Of a stretch of 64,000 nt of DNA, positions 20,432 to 29,698 are shown piece after piece. Under the pieces are notes generated by a model, which was not told the DNA's origin, did not search any database, and worked only from the letters and a program-made list of their open reading frames with translations. Position 1 is the stretch's first letter. Every line of letters begins with the position of its first letter. The stretch is from contig NZ_AP022561.1 in assembly GCF_010726245.1 (NCBI RefSeq), positions 248,001-312,000 on the forward strand, read 5' to 3'. Source of the DNA: Mycolicibacterium aichiense. GTDB taxonomy: Bacteria; Actinomycetota; Actinomycetes; Mycobacteriales; Mycobacteriaceae. The position numbers and the translations under genes are program-made.

Positions 20432-21256
20432 CTATTCGCCGGTGAACTCCGGCTTGCGCTTGGCGAACATGGCGGCAATGCCCTCGTTGAGGTCCTTGGA
20501 CGGCAGGAACGCCGAGTTCCATGCCGCGACGTAGCGCAGGCTGGCTGCCACGTCGGCGGTGCGCTGCTCGTCGAGGACATCCTTGATGCCGTGCACCACC
20601 AGCGGCGAGTTCGCCGCGATCTCGGCAGCGGTCTCGTGCGCCGCGGCCAGGGTGGCCTCGGGGTCCGGGTAGACGTCGTTGACCAGACCGATCTTCTCGG
20701 CACGCGCAGCGTCAATGTCCTTGCCTGTCAACGCCAATTCGCGAAGATGGCCGTCGGACAGGATGTAGGGCAGCCGAGCCAGGCTGCCCACGTCGGCGAC
20801 GATCGACAGCTTGACCTCGCGCACCGAGAACTTGGCGTCGGCGCTGGCGTAGCGGACGTCCACCGCACTGATGAGGTCGACACCGCCGCCGATGCACCAG
20901 CCGTGGATGGCGGCGATCGTCGGGGTGCGGCAGTCGGCCACCGCGGTGATCGACTGCTGCATGCGCTTGAGCTTGCCGTGGAACTCGACGCGCGGCCGGG
21001 CCGAGACCTCTCCGGACATCGCACCGCCGATGGTGTCGCCCATCGCGACCAGGTCCAGGCCGTAGCTGAAGTTGCGGCCGGAGCCGGTCAGGACGATCGC
21101 GCGGACGTCAGGATCGGCATCCAGCTCGCCGAAGGCCACCGGCATCTCGGTCCAGAACGCCGGGCCCATGGCGTTGCCTTTACCCGGACCGATCAGCGTG
21201 ACCTGGGCAACGTGGTCCTTGACCTCGACGGTGAGGGATTCATACTGCTGGCTCAT
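20432..21256 (-). CDS. echA21: Enoyl-CoA hydratase/isomerase EchA21
   Basis: Crotonase-family protein of 274 aa, the same length as EchA21 (Rv3774). It has VAQVTLIGPGKGNAMGPAF at the N-terminus, the oxyanion-hole segments RNFSYGLDL near residue 62 and IHGWCIGGGVDLISAVDVRYA near residue 118, and DAKFSVREVKLSIVADVGSL. An Asp/Glu pair consistent with isomerase or dienoyl-isomerase action lies in that region, so the exact reaction on the acyl-CoA is not certain. It lies 34 bases downstream of the permease gene. Confidence 0.92.
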   Translation of the reverse strand: MSQQYESLTVEVKDHVAQVTLIGPGKGNAMGPAFWTEMPVAFGELDADPDVRAIVLTGSGRNFSYGLDLVAMGDTIGGAMSGEVSARPRVEFHGKLKRMQQSITAVADCRTPTIAAIHGWCIGGGVDLISAVDVRYASADAKFSVREVKLSIVADVGSLARLPYILSDGHLRELALTGKDIDAARAEKIGLVNDVYPDPEATLAAAHETAAEIAANSPLVVHGIKDVLDEQRTADVAASLRYVAAWNSAFLPSKDLNEGIAAMFAKRKPEFTGE

Positions 21257-21290
21257 GCCCTGAAGGCTACGACGCCCGCCGCCGCTCGCG

Positions 21291-22745
21291 TTACTCCAGG
21301 GTCACGTGCGGTCGGCGGGCGGCGATGCCTGCGCCCAGGGCGAAGAACGCCACCAGCAGCGCGACGACGCCGATCGCGATGGGCGTCGAGTCGCCGACCA
21401 GGCCGGGCAGGTTCTGCAGGATCAGCGCGAACGAGATCAGCAGGCCGAGCAGGCCCAGGCCGGGTGCCACGAATGCGCGCCAGGTGGACACCTCGAGCTG
21501 GCCGGCCCGCTTGCGCCGGGTGAAGAAGGCGAGCACCGCGACGGTGGTCGCGATGAGCAGGATGGTGATGCCGACCGTCGAGATGCCGGCCAGCCACGTG
21601 TAGAACTGCGTCACCGGGTCGAGCTGGAAGCCGATGGCCACGACGATGGCCACTGCCACGACGATCGCGTCGACTCCGGAGGCGATGTGCGGGGAGCCGT
21701 GGGCGGCGTGCGGCTGCCCGAGCCGGTTCGGGAACACCCGGCGGTTGGACAGCGTGAACACGTAGCGGGCCACGATGTTGTGGAACGACAGGATGCAGGC
21801 GAACAGGCTGGTGACGAACAGCACCTGCACGATGTGCAGCCCAACCGTGCCGAGGTACTGCTCAGTCGCGTTGGGCAGCAGAGCCGACGGGTCGGCCTGT
21901 GCCTTCTCGACGGCCTTGGTGTCACCCACCGCGCTGATCAGCGCCCAGGTCGAGACGGTGTAGAACAACCCGATCAGAATGACCGCGAGATAGGTGGCCT
22001 TCGGGATGGTGCGCAGCGGCTCGCGGGCCTCGTCGCGGAACACGGCGGTGGCCTCGAAGCCGATGAAGCTCAGTATTGCGAACAGCAACGCGATACCCGG
22101 TGCGCCCGAGAGGATTTCAGAGGGAGTGACGATCCCGGTGGACAGACCTTCCTGTCCACCGCTGAAGACGACCGCGGCGTCGAGCGCCAGCACGATCGCC
22201 ACCTCGCCGATCAGCAGGATGCCGAGGACGTTGCGGGACAGGTCGATGTTGAAGTGGCCCAGCGCCGTCACGATCGCGAAAGCAACGAAAGCCCATATGC
22301 CCCAATGGATGTTGGGCAACCCATAGGAAGCGAACAGGGCCTGGGCGCCCTGGCCGATCAGGCCGTAGACGGCAATCTCCAGGGTGAGGTAGGAGATCAG
22401 CGCAACGAACGCGAAGCCGAAGCCGGTCACCCGCCCGAGGCCCTTGCCGATGTAGGAGTAGAACGCTCCCGCATCCGGCACATACGGTGTCAGCGCGGTG
22501 AATCCGACCGCGAACAGCCCGATGATCAGCGTGCTGACCACGAAGATGGCCGGGAAGCCGATTCCGTTGCCGTTGGCGATGCCGAGTGGCACCGGGCCGC
22601 CCATGACACCGAGCGGCGACGCGGCGGCCACCACCACGAAGACGATGCCCCACACGCCGAGCGTGCCTCGAAGTTTGCGAGGCGAGACGCCGTCGGCCGT
22701 GTCTACAGCAGCCGGGGCAGTGCCCTGTTCAATTCGGTTCGCCAT
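21291..22745 (-). CDS. APC-superfamily amino-acid permease
   Basis: Integral membrane transporter of 484 aa with about twelve predicted helices. The first helix region has the APC signature ASPLGVMGGPVPLGIANGNG near residue 42, followed by TPYVPDAGAFYSYIGKGLGR and FIGFEATAVFRDEAREP near residue 225, which is typical of amino-acid/polyamine exchangers. The substrate is not determinable. It starts 88 bases after cysE on the same strand. Confidence 0.9.
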   Translation of the reverse strand: MANRIEQGTAPAAVDTADGVSPRKLRGTLGVWGIVFVVVAAASPLGVMGGPVPLGIANGNGIGFPAIFVVSTLIIGLFAVGFTALTPYVPDAGAFYSYIGKGLGRVTGFGFAFVALISYLTLEIAVYGLIGQGAQALFASYGLPNIHWGIWAFVAFAIVTALGHFNIDLSRNVLGILLIGEVAIVLALDAAVVFSGGQEGLSTGIVTPSEILSGAPGIALLFAILSFIGFEATAVFRDEAREPLRTIPKATYLAVILIGLFYTVSTWALISAVGDTKAVEKAQADPSALLPNATEQYLGTVGLHIVQVLFVTSLFACILSFHNIVARYVFTLSNRRVFPNRLGQPHAAHGSPHIASGVDAIVVAVAIVVAIGFQLDPVTQFYTWLAGISTVGITILLIATTVAVLAFFTRRKRAGQLEVSTWRAFVAPGLGLLGLLISFALILQNLPGLVGDSTPIAIGVVALLVAFFALGAGIAARRPHVTLE

Positions 22746-22833
22746 GATGCCCTTTCGCTGGATTCGCGCCTGCAGACGCTAATCCCGAGAGGGGCAGGAT
22801 CAGACACTTCGGATCAGTGGGATTCGATGCCGC

Positions 22834-23418
22834 TCAGATGTACATGGCGGGGTCGACGTAGAACGTCGGATCCACCAGCTGTTCGCGTTGCCGTTCGTTG
22901 CGCGGCCGTACGACGGCGGGAATGCCGGTGGCGATCGAATCGGCCGGCACGTCGTGGGTGACGACGGCGTTCGCGCCGATGGCGCTGTCGTCACCAATAA
23001 CCAAGGGGCCCAGTATTTTTGCTCCGGCACCCACAACCACTCGATCCCCGAGGGTGGGGTGGCGTTTACCGTGTTCCAGCGAGCGGCCGCCGAGTGTGAC
23101 GCCGTGATAGAGCATCACGTCGTCGCCGATCTCGGCGGTCTCGCCGATCACGACGCCCATGCCGTGGTCGATGAAGAAGCGGCGGCCGATGGTGGCGCCG
23201 GGGTGGATCTCGATGCCGGTGGCGAAGCGGGTCAGCTGCGACAGCACCCGGGCCGGACCGCGCAATGCCGGTCTGGCCCACAGCCGGTGCGCCAGCCGAT
23301 AGGACCAGATGGCGTGCAGGCCGGAGTAGACCAACGCGTTCTCGACATCGCCGCGCGCGGCCGGGTCGTGGCCGCGCGCATTGCTCAGATCCTCACGCAG
23401 TGTGGACAGCAGGCCCAT
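22834..23418 (-). CDS. cysE: Serine O-acetyltransferase CysE
   Basis: Makes O-acetylserine from serine and acetyl-CoA, the substrate for CysK. From ATG 23418 the product is 194 aa, a short SAT as in many actinobacteria. After an N-terminal helical part, the left-handed beta-helix hexapeptide repeats are clear: [56 protein letters not shown] and [12 protein letters not shown]; the catalytic His is in HPGATIG/DHGMG. The ATG lies 4 bases after the true cysK stop. In this sequence the frame is also joined to the cysK frame by a frameshift. Confidence 0.95.
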   Translation of the reverse strand: MGLLSTLREDLSNARGHDPAARGDVENALVYSGLHAIWSYRLAHRLWARPALRGPARVLSQLTRFATGIEIHPGATIGRRFFIDHGMGVVIGETAEIGDDVMLYHGVTLGGRSLEHGKRHPTLGDRVVVGAGAKILGPLVIGDDSAIGANAVVTHDVPADSIATGIPAVVRPRNERQREQLVDPTFYVDPAMYI

Positions 23419-23422
23419 GAAG

Positions 23423-24360
23423 TCAGTCCCTGATGTGCTCGAAAAGTGGTGTGGAGATATAGCGCTCGCCGTAGTCGCAGACGATCGCCACGCGATGAGC
23501 TTGCCTGCGTTCTCCGGACGCTTGGCGATCTCCAGGGCGGCCCACACGATCGCGCCAGACGAGATGCCGCCCAGAATGCCTTCCGCGGTTCCCAGGTCCC
23601 GGGCCACCCTGATGGCGTCGTCGAGCTCGACGTCGACGATCTCGTCGTAGGCGCCGCGATCGAGCACCTCGGGAACGAAGTTGGCCCCCATGCCCTGGAT
23701 CTTGTGCGGCCCGGCCTTGCCTTCGGTCAGCAGCGGCGAGTCCTTCGGCTCGACTCCGACGATCTGGACACCGGGCTTGCGCTCTTTGAGTACGTGTCCC
23801 ACCCCGGTGACGGTGCCGCCGGTGCCGATGCCCGCGACGAAGATGTCGACCTTGCCGTCGGTGTCGTTCCAGACTTCTTCCGCGGTGGTCTTCTCGTGGA
23901 TGGCCGGGTTGGCCGGGTTCCCGAACTGGTTCGCCGAGACGGCGTTGTCGGTCTCGGCGATGATCTGGCGGGACTTCTCCACCGCGCCCGCCATGCCTTC
24001 GGAGCCGGGGGTGAGCACGATCTCGGCGCCATAAGCGCGCAGCATCACCCGGCGTTCGGTCGACATGGTCTCGGGCATCGTCAGGATGACCTTGTACCCG
24101 CGGGCAGCGCCGACCATCGCCAGCGCGATACCGGTGTTGCCACTGGTGGCCTCGACGATCGTGCCGCCGGGCTTCAGCTCACCGGAGGCTTCTGCCGCAT
24201 CGATGATCGCCACGCCGATGCGGTCCTTGACGCTGTTGGCCGGGTTGTAGAACTCGAGCTTGACCGCGACCTCGGCGTCGAGGCCCTCGGTCAGTCGGTT
24301 GAGTCGGACCAGCGGCGTGTGGCCGACCAGTTCGGTGACGTTGTCATAGATCTTGCCCAT
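23423..24360 (-). CDS. cysK: O-acetylserine sulfhydrylase CysK, with a frameshift near the 3' end
   Basis: PLP enzyme that makes cysteine from O-acetylserine and sulfide. From ATG 24360 (AGAAGGGA about 10 bases upstream) it shows [11 protein letters not shown] with PLP Lys45, TSGNTGIAL and the glycine-rich [11 protein letters not shown]. The frame is normal to PENAGKLIA; at about 23490 it shifts. The next frame encodes [19 protein letters not shown] then IRD and a stop at 23423-23425, a perfect CysK tail. One G appears lost from a GCGGTGGCG-like sequence. In the printed reading frame the protein instead runs into cysE (520 aa from an upstream start). No other damage is seen, so it is a recent mutation or a sequence error. 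Confidence 0.88.
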
Positions 24361-24429
24361 GCTGCGCGTCCCTTCTCGTGGCACCCCACCGAACACTATT
24401 CTGTCGGCCGCTGGTCGTACGGTTGGGGC

Positions 24430-25017
24430 ATGGCTGGCGAACTGACCTCAGGACCGGACGCTCCACCCACCGACGAACTGGCCAGTGCTGAAGCATCGCT
24501 CCAGGTTCTCCAACACGTATTGCACGGTATTGCTTCCGATGATTTAAACAAGCAGACACCGTGCCGCGAGTTCGACGTTGCCGGGCTCACCGATCACCTG
24601 CTGAATTCGATCACCCTGTTGGGTGGCGCGGCCGGCGCGCAGTTTCCGGAGCGCGACCGCGATGACTCCGTCGAACGTCAGGTGATCGCCGCGGCCCGGC
24701 CTGCGGTGGACGCCTGGCGGCGCCGCGGGCTGGACGGCACGGTGCCGTTCGGCGAGAACGAGGCGCCCGCGCGGTTCATGGCCGGCATCCTGTCGGTCGA
24801 ATTCCTGATTCACGCGTGGGATTACGCGTCGGCGATCGGTCGCCCGATCGATGCCCCGGACTCGTTGACCGAGTACGTGTCGGGCCTGGCGCGCCGCATC
24901 ATCACCCCGGAGGGGCGCGTCAGGGCCGGTTTCGACGACCCGGTCGACGTCGGCCGGCACGCGCCCAAACTGGACCAGCTGGTCGCCTTCACCGGCAGGA
25001 CACCGGTCAGCGGGTAG
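24430..25017 (+). CDS. Mycothiol-dependent maleylpyruvate-isomerase-family protein (TIGR03086-like)
   Basis: A 195-aa DinB-like helical-bundle protein of the mycothiol-dependent enzyme group. The metal-binding region shows [15 protein letters not shown] near residue 50 (first His) and [17 protein letters not shown] near residue 125 (second His), with [11 protein letters not shown] before them. I chose ATG 24430; the open frame further upstream lies over cysK. It diverges from cysK across 69 bases and overlaps the convergent hisC2 stop by 11 bases. Substrate unknown. Confidence 0.85.
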   Translation: MAGELTSGPDAPPTDELASAEASLQVLQHVLHGIASDDLNKQTPCREFDVAGLTDHLLNSITLLGGAAGAQFPERDRDDSVERQVIAAARPAVDAWRRRGLDGTVPFGENEAPARFMAGILSVEFLIHAWDYASAIGRPIDAPDSLTEYVSGLARRIITPEGRVRAGFDDPVDVGRHAPKLDQLVAFTGRTPVSG

Positions 25018-26077
25018 CGATCCACTTCCGGGCGAACCCCAGGAACGCGTCGTTCTCCTCGGGTGCGCCGATCGTCACCCGCACGCCGTCGGTGCCGTAA
25101 GGGCGCACCAAGACGCGGTCGTCGGCGGCCTTCTCGACAAAGTCGGGCGTCTCGTCCGGCGTCAGCGGCAGCCACACGAAGTTCGCCTGCGATGGCGGGA
25201 AGCGGTAGCCGAGCTCGGTGAGCGCGGCGCAGACCCGGCGGCGTTCGGCGACCACGGCGTCGGTGCGGGCCAGCAGCTCGTCCGCGGCGTTCACGGACGC
25301 GATCGCCGCGGCCTGCGAGACGGTGGTCGCGGTGAACGGCACGTAGACCTTGCCCAGCGCGGTGATGATGTCGGGATCGCCGACGGCGTAACCGATCCGC
25401 AACCCGGCCAGCCCGTAGGCTTTCGAAAAGGTGCGCAGCACAACGACATTGGAGTGGTCCCGGACCAGTGCGAGGCTGTCGGGCAGCATCCCGTCGCGAA
25501 TGTATTCGACGTAGGCCTCGTCGATGGCGATGAGGATGTCCGACGGCACGGCGGCGACGAACCGGGCGAGTGCGTCGGGGTCCACGACAGTAGAGGTCGG
25601 GTTGTTCGGGTTGCAGACGAAGATCAGGCGCGTGCGGTCGGTGATCGCGGCGAGCATGGCGTCGAGGTCGAACGTGTAGTCGCGCAGCGGCACCTGGACA
25701 GCGGTGGCGCCGGCGACCCGGACCTGCAACGGGTAGATCTCGAAGCTGCGCCAGCCGAAGACCACCTCGTCTCCGACGGAGGCGGTGATCTGGATGAGCT
25801 GCTGGCACAGGCTCACCGATCCGCAGCCGACGGCGATGTTCTCGGGGGCGAACGGCCCGTCCTTGCTCAGGTGCTTGGCCAGGTGCTCCTTGAGCTCCAC
25901 GCAGCCGTTGTCGGGGTAGCGGTTGATGGTCTCGGCGGATGCGGCGATCGCCGAGCGCACGCTGGGCAGCGGCCCGTGCACGGTCTCGTTGCTGGCCAAC
26001 TTGATGGCGCCCGGCACCGTCTTGCCCGGGGTGTAGGCCGGCAGGTCGGCCAGTTCAGGGCGTAGGCGGGCAGTCAT
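25007..26077 (-). CDS. hisC2: Histidinol-phosphate/aromatic aminotransferase HisC2
   Basis: Class I/II PLP aminotransferase of 356 aa, very like Rv3772. Such second HisC proteins act on imidazole-acetol-phosphate and/or aromatic keto acids. From ATG 26077 (MTARLRPELADLPAY) it shows GAIKLASNETVHGPL, RYPDNGC, NPNNPTS near residue 160, AIDEAYVEYIRDG and the lysine motif TFSKAYGLAGLRIGYA near residue 215; the C-terminal arginine region is VRPYGTDGVRVT. The 26110 start was rejected because MTARLRPEL matches the family. Confidence 0.93.
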   Translation of the reverse strand: MTARLRPELADLPAYTPGKTVPGAIKLASNETVHGPLPSVRSAIAASAETINRYPDNGCVELKEHLAKHLSKDGPFAPENIAVGCGSVSLCQQLIQITASVGDEVVFGWRSFEIYPLQVRVAGATAVQVPLRDYTFDLDAMLAAITDRTRLIFVCNPNNPTSTVVDPDALARFVAAVPSDILIAIDEAYVEYIRDGMLPDSLALVRDHSNVVVLRTFSKAYGLAGLRIGYAVGDPDIITALGKVYVPFTATTVSQAAAIASVNAADELLARTDAVVAERRRVCAALTELGYRFPPSQANFVWLPLTPDETPDFVEKAADDRVLVRPYGTDGVRVTIGAPEENDAFLGFARKWIATR

Positions 26078-26161
26078 TTGTCCAAGTCTAAGTGGGCTGT
26101 GTACTCTCATCCATCGGCGGTTCGGGGCATCAGTCAGGCTCCGGTACGCTCAGGTAGTTCA

Positions 26162-26250
26162 GGAGGCGTGCCAGAGCGGCCGAATGGGACTCACTGCTAA
26201 TGAGTTGTCCCCCTTACAGGGGACCGGAGGTTCAAATCCTCTCGCCTCCG
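26162..26250 (+). tRNA. tRNA-Ser (anticodon GCT)
   Basis: Class II tRNA with acceptor arms GGAGGCG (26162-26168) and CGCCTCC (26243-26249), the anticodon loop CTGCTAA (anticodon GCT) closed by ACTCA/TGAGT, a long variable arm and GGTTCAAATCC. It is followed 41 bases later by tRNA-Arg. Confidence 0.95.
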
Positions 26251-26291
26251 CCGCGGCTGATTCGTCAGCCACGACAACTGAAGACAGAACG

Positions 26292-26364
26292 GCGCCCGTA
26301 GCTCAACGGATAGAGCATCTGACTACGGATCAGAAGGTTAGGGGTTCGAATCCCTTCGGGCGCA
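26292..26364 (+). tRNA. tRNA-Arg (anticodon ACG), island attachment site
   Basis: Acceptor arms GCGCCCG (26292-26298) and CGGGCGC (26357-26363), D-arm GCTCAACGGATAGAGC, anticodon loop CTACGGA (ACG) and T-arm GGGGTTCGAATCCC. CCA follows in the genome at 26365-26367. Its 3' half is repeated at 30235, so this gene was the integration target of the island that follows. Confidence 0.95.
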
Positions 26365-26365
26365 C
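26330..26365 (+). repeat. Left attachment repeat in the tRNA-Arg 3' end
   Basis: A 36-bp sequence running from the anticodon stem through the T-arm to the acceptor end (begins TCAGAAGGTTAGGGG, ends TTCGGGCGCAC) is repeated exactly at 30235-30270 in direct orientation. This is the expected core of a tyrosine-recombinase attachment site. Confidence 0.9.
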
Positions 26366-27231
26366 CATAATTCGAGTTAAAGCGGCGTTTGTCGGTCAGC
26401 TGGCAAACGCTTCTGCATTTCCCGCACTTTCCCCGTAAATTCGATTGTCGGCCTGCGTTGCTGGCCCATTGATCCAGCACAGCGCGGGTATCGGGTCCGG
26501 TCGTCGTCCGCTGCAAATAGTGGCCCTCGGTGGGGGCCAGCTGCGCATGGGAGAGCTGTTGTTGCGCCGCCTCGACACCCATGCCGTCCCTCACGACCGT
26601 GGCCACTGACCGCCGGAACGAGTGCGGCGTCACCCGGCAGAGGTGCTCGTGTGGCTGCAGGGCCCCTGGCGATGTTCGATGCGCTGATCCAGCCGCCGTC
26701 GCGGTTCGTCAGCACCGGCCAACCGGACCGGTCAGCGCGAAGAGCTCCCTCAGGACCGCGACGCCGAATGCCGGCAACACCACAGAGTGCCCGGGGGTCC
26801 CCTTGCGCGCATTCTGTCTGTGCTGTGGCCTTTCCGGGGATCGGCCCGTGATCGATGAGAGTGCCAATGAGGGCCCCTGTCGGCGATTTACCGAGAAGGT
26901 CGACCTCCTACCATCAACAGCCAGCACCTCGGCCGCCCGGGCTCGGTCGCCGCCAGCAGCTCGACGTACTCAGGTATTGGAGGTGCCCGCCGCAGTCCAT
27001 GACCTGTGCGCGGTGAATTTTTTGCAGGGCCTGGCGTACCTGTTCGAAATCGAAGGCCGTCAACGCCCGGGCTAGCTTGGGCTGCGGCCTGGCCGTCTTG
27101 GTCTCGCGGATGCCGTTTGCGCGCACGGCATCGAACCTCGCGACGAGCCCGTGCGTGCGGGTGAGGACTGTGCGCATCTTGGTGTCCGCAGTCGGGCCGG
27201 CTGGGAGCGCCTTCAGGCGCGCGTTAGCCAC
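26366..27231 (-). pseudogene. Tyrosine integrase remnant with several frameshifts
   Basis: Pieces of one integrase appear in order in different frames. From 27231: MANARLKALPAGPTADTKMR and a core-binding-like end (LARALTAFDFEQVRQALQK), then YVELLAATEPG and, in a third frame, ERPQHRQNARKGTPGHSVVLPAFGV (two stretches joined here: ERPQHRQNARK and GTPGHSVVLPAFGV). Next, after a shift near 26710, VLTNRDGGWISASNIAR and, after another near 26665, VTPHSFRRSVATVVRDGM with the HxxR motif and QLSHAQLAPTEGHYLQR with the nucleophile Tyr. At least three frame changes make it inactive. The end reads on into the tRNA-Arg in antisense, so its natural stop was lost or lay across the attachment site. Confidence 0.82.
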
Positions 27232-27259
27232 AAGCTTCTCACGTTAATCGCACAATCCC

Positions 27260-29350
27260 TTATCGCGTCGCGAGCACATCCTTCATCGCAGTTTCAAGGG
27301 GTTGCGCCAATGTCTGCATGAACGTTGCGGTCGGATGGGAGTTCTTCAACGAGTCTGAGGCGTCGCTGTAGACGATGACGTTCCCGATAACCGAGGGGCA
27401 CCGATCCACGTTGCAGTAGAACTTAGTGAAGTCGACCAACGTCACGCCGGGGGTCGCTTTCGCAGCAGAGGCGAGAGCGTCGGCGCCTGGGATCGCCTGT
27501 GCACGGGGGGTTCCGCAATCGCCGGTGTGGTCGGCGTCGAAGGTCACTCTGGTCAGGCACGCCAACGATTCTTCGCTGGCGGCTGGGTTGTCCAACACAA
27601 CAACGATCCGGCTGCCCGCCGCCATGATCGGTGCCCACGCCCGCTCATAATCACCTGCGGTGACAGACGATTCACGGTTCAGATTGGTCGTTATCACCAT
27701 GTTGTAGCGGTGCGCGACGAGCTGCGCTTGGATGTTGGGAATGAGCCAGTCGCAACCATCGGGTTGGTCAGCGAGGACGCAATCCACCCCCAGATAGGTG
27801 GTCAGATGCCACTTGTTCTTGTCAAGGAGTGGCCACAAGGCGGGTAGTAATGCCCTGGCGTGGGAGTCGCCGACGAGCGCGATTTGCGTAGCGTCGGGAC
27901 CGACGTACCCGAAGCTGCATGTCTTGACCTCAACGGGGTCGGTCTTGTTGCGGTAGCAGCCGAGTTCACCGGGGATGTCCTTGGCGAAATCGTCAATGGA
28001 CGGGCTCAGTGCGTACTCCGTGTTCCGTAGCGGACAGCCCGGGGTGATCATGGCGGCAGAGCCGAAACACGGGTCAGCTTTTGGCGTCAAGACCGCCTGT
28101 GGTGTGTTGGATGCGACGTTCGGGGCGGGATGATCGAGTTGGATGGTCGCGATAGTCACCACAACAGCTGAGGCGGCTGCGAAGCCCACCAGCCCCCACG
28201 CCGATGGGTCCAGAGCCTTGCGCCGTCCGCTCCTGCGAGTCTTGAGTAGCCACCGGGACTTACGAATCGGGTTCTCGTAGAACCGGTACGTCACTGCCGT
28301 CAATGCCAGCGACACAACAACAGCGATCGTGTAGAACGTGACACCCTTGGGAAGAAGGGCCACGAGCAGCACGATCACCGGCCAATGCCACAGATACAGG
28401 GTGTAGCTGGTGTCACCGAAGTACTGGACCACGCGGTTGGTCAGCGGCGCCATCACACGCGGCACCGGGGCTCCGTGGAAGGCGGCAACGACCACCGCAG
28501 TGGATAGCACGGGCAGAGCTGCCCACGGTGCCGGGAACTGGACAGCGGGGTTGATCAGGAACAGCGACGCCACCACCCCGGCTAAGCCGGCGTAGGCCAG
28601 GGCGGGGCGGGTTGGTGACGGGATGCGTTCGAGCCACGGTCCCGCGATCGCAACGAGCGCTCCCATCCCGAGTTCCCAGATGCGGGCGAACGTGGAGAAG
28701 TAGGCGGCGTTCGGATCAGTAGCCGACAGGTACATGGCCCACCCGAACGACGCGGCCACGATCAGGCCCATCACGGCGAGCATCCCCCACTCGCGGGCTC
28801 GCCGCATGTGCCGCTGCCGCAACGGGCGGGTTACGGCGAACACCACCACCAGCAGCAGCGGCCACACGAAATAGAACTGCTCCTCGATCGACAGTGACCA
28901 GTAGTGCTGAATCGGTGACGGCGGGCGGGCGGATTGGAAATAGTCGGCTCCGACTGCCTCAAACCGGAAGTTCGACGCGAACACCGCTGCATACAGGGCA
29001 TCGAGCAGCGTGTCCTTCGCCCGAGTCGCAGTGAACAGCAGATAGCCAGCCGCAACCGTCACAACCAGGACCAGCAGAGCCGACGGGATGATTCGCTTGA
29101 CGCGCCGGGTGTAGAAGTTCTGGAACGACAGTTTGTGGGTGGCTTTGCGTTCCCGAATCAGCAGGCCAGTGATGAAGAACCCGGACAGCACGAAGAAGAT
29201 GTCGACGCCGACGAATCCGCCGGAGGGCCAGCCGAAAAGGTGATTGGCGAACACCGTCAGGACAGCGACAGCGCGCATCCCTTGCAGGTCAGGGCGGCGC
29301 TGTGCCGCACCACGCTGCTTTTGTGTTTGACCGCGCTCCACCGTCGTCAT
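27260..29350 (-). CDS. O-acyltransferase with C-terminal SGNH domain (OafA/YrhL type)
   Basis: A 696-aa protein predicted to add acyl (often acetyl) groups to a cell-surface sugar. Residues about 20-370 form the acyltransferase-3 membrane domain: RRPDLQGMRAVAVLTVFANH with the R/H pair, GGFVGVDIFFVLSGFFITGLL and HYWSLSIEEQFYFVWPLLL, about ten helices. After a linker, the SGNH domain (about 440-690) shows IALVGDSHARALL with the catalytic Ser and SLKNSHPTATF with the Asp/His pair region. It is the main intact gene of the island and is read away from the right end; the nearest comparison is serotype-type surface modification. The acceptor is unknown. Confidence 0.92.
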   Translation of the reverse strand: MTTVERGQTQKQRGAAQRRPDLQGMRAVAVLTVFANHLFGWPSGGFVGVDIFFVLSGFFITGLLIRERKATHKLSFQNFYTRRVKRIIPSALLVLVVTVAAGYLLFTATRAKDTLLDALYAAVFASNFRFEAVGADYFQSARPPSPIQHYWSLSIEEQFYFVWPLLLVVVFAVTRPLRQRHMRRAREWGMLAVMGLIVAASFGWAMYLSATDPNAAYFSTFARIWELGMGALVAIAGPWLERIPSPTRPALAYAGLAGVVASLFLINPAVQFPAPWAALPVLSTAVVVAAFHGAPVPRVMAPLTNRVVQYFGDTSYTLYLWHWPVIVLLVALLPKGVTFYTIAVVVSLALTAVTYRFYENPIRKSRWLLKTRRSGRRKALDPSAWGLVGFAAASAVVVTIATIQLDHPAPNVASNTPQAVLTPKADPCFGSAAMITPGCPLRNTEYALSPSIDDFAKDIPGELGCYRNKTDPVEVKTCSFGYVGPDATQIALVGDSHARALLPALWPLLDKNKWHLTTYLGVDCVLADQPDGCDWLIPNIQAQLVAHRYNMVITTNLNRESSVTAGDYERAWAPIMAAGSRIVVVLDNPAASEESLACLTRVTFDADHTGDCGTPRAQAIPGADALASAAKATPGVTLVDFTKFYCNVDRCPSVIGNVIVYSDASDSLKNSHPTATFMQTLAQPLETAMKDVLATR

Positions 29351-29383
29351 AACGCCCCCTAGCCCCCCGACTGCGCAGGGAGT

Positions 29384-29698
29384 TTACCCGCCGCCGGTCC
29401 GGCGCGCGTCGGTGTCGCTGAGTACCAGTACGCAAGAAGGTCGCTTCGGATGTTGGAAGGACGGCCAGTAAGCGTCGGCGTCGCAGGTACGACAATGCCA
29501 GCTGTTATGCCCGCCGCCACCATGGCCCCGGCAACATGACCGACGAGGACCGGATCGGCCGAGAGGATGGCCGTTTGGGCATCCGCCTGGCGACTTAATG
29601 ATCCAGCTGCCGTCGGAGGTTCGGACGAGCTCACCCCCGTGATGTTGCCCAGGCTTGAATCGGTTGTCGCGTGCGCGCGCCGTGCCGGAGATGTAAAT
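29384..29698 (-). pseudogene. Small zinc-finger-like protein gene, probably damaged
   Basis: A minus frame contains NRFKPGQHHGGELVRTSDG, SWIIKSPGGCPNGHPL, then after a scrambled part GHGGGGHNSWHCRTCDADAY. The paired CPNGH and CRTC cysteines look like one zinc site. In the middle the neighbouring frame reads DPVLVGHVAGAM, a plausible missing piece, so two nearly compensating indels seem to have occurred near 29520-29565. No convincing start codon is visible. I recall small mycobacterial hypothetical proteins of this look but cannot name one. Confidence 0.4.

Noticed and set aside
21306..22961. A 551-codon plus-strand frame
   Set aside because: Antisense of the amino-acid permease and rich in shadow-type residues, with no recognisable domain.
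26184..26438. An 84-codon frame crossing both tRNAs
   Set aside because: It overlaps two clear tRNA genes and has no protein-like sequence.
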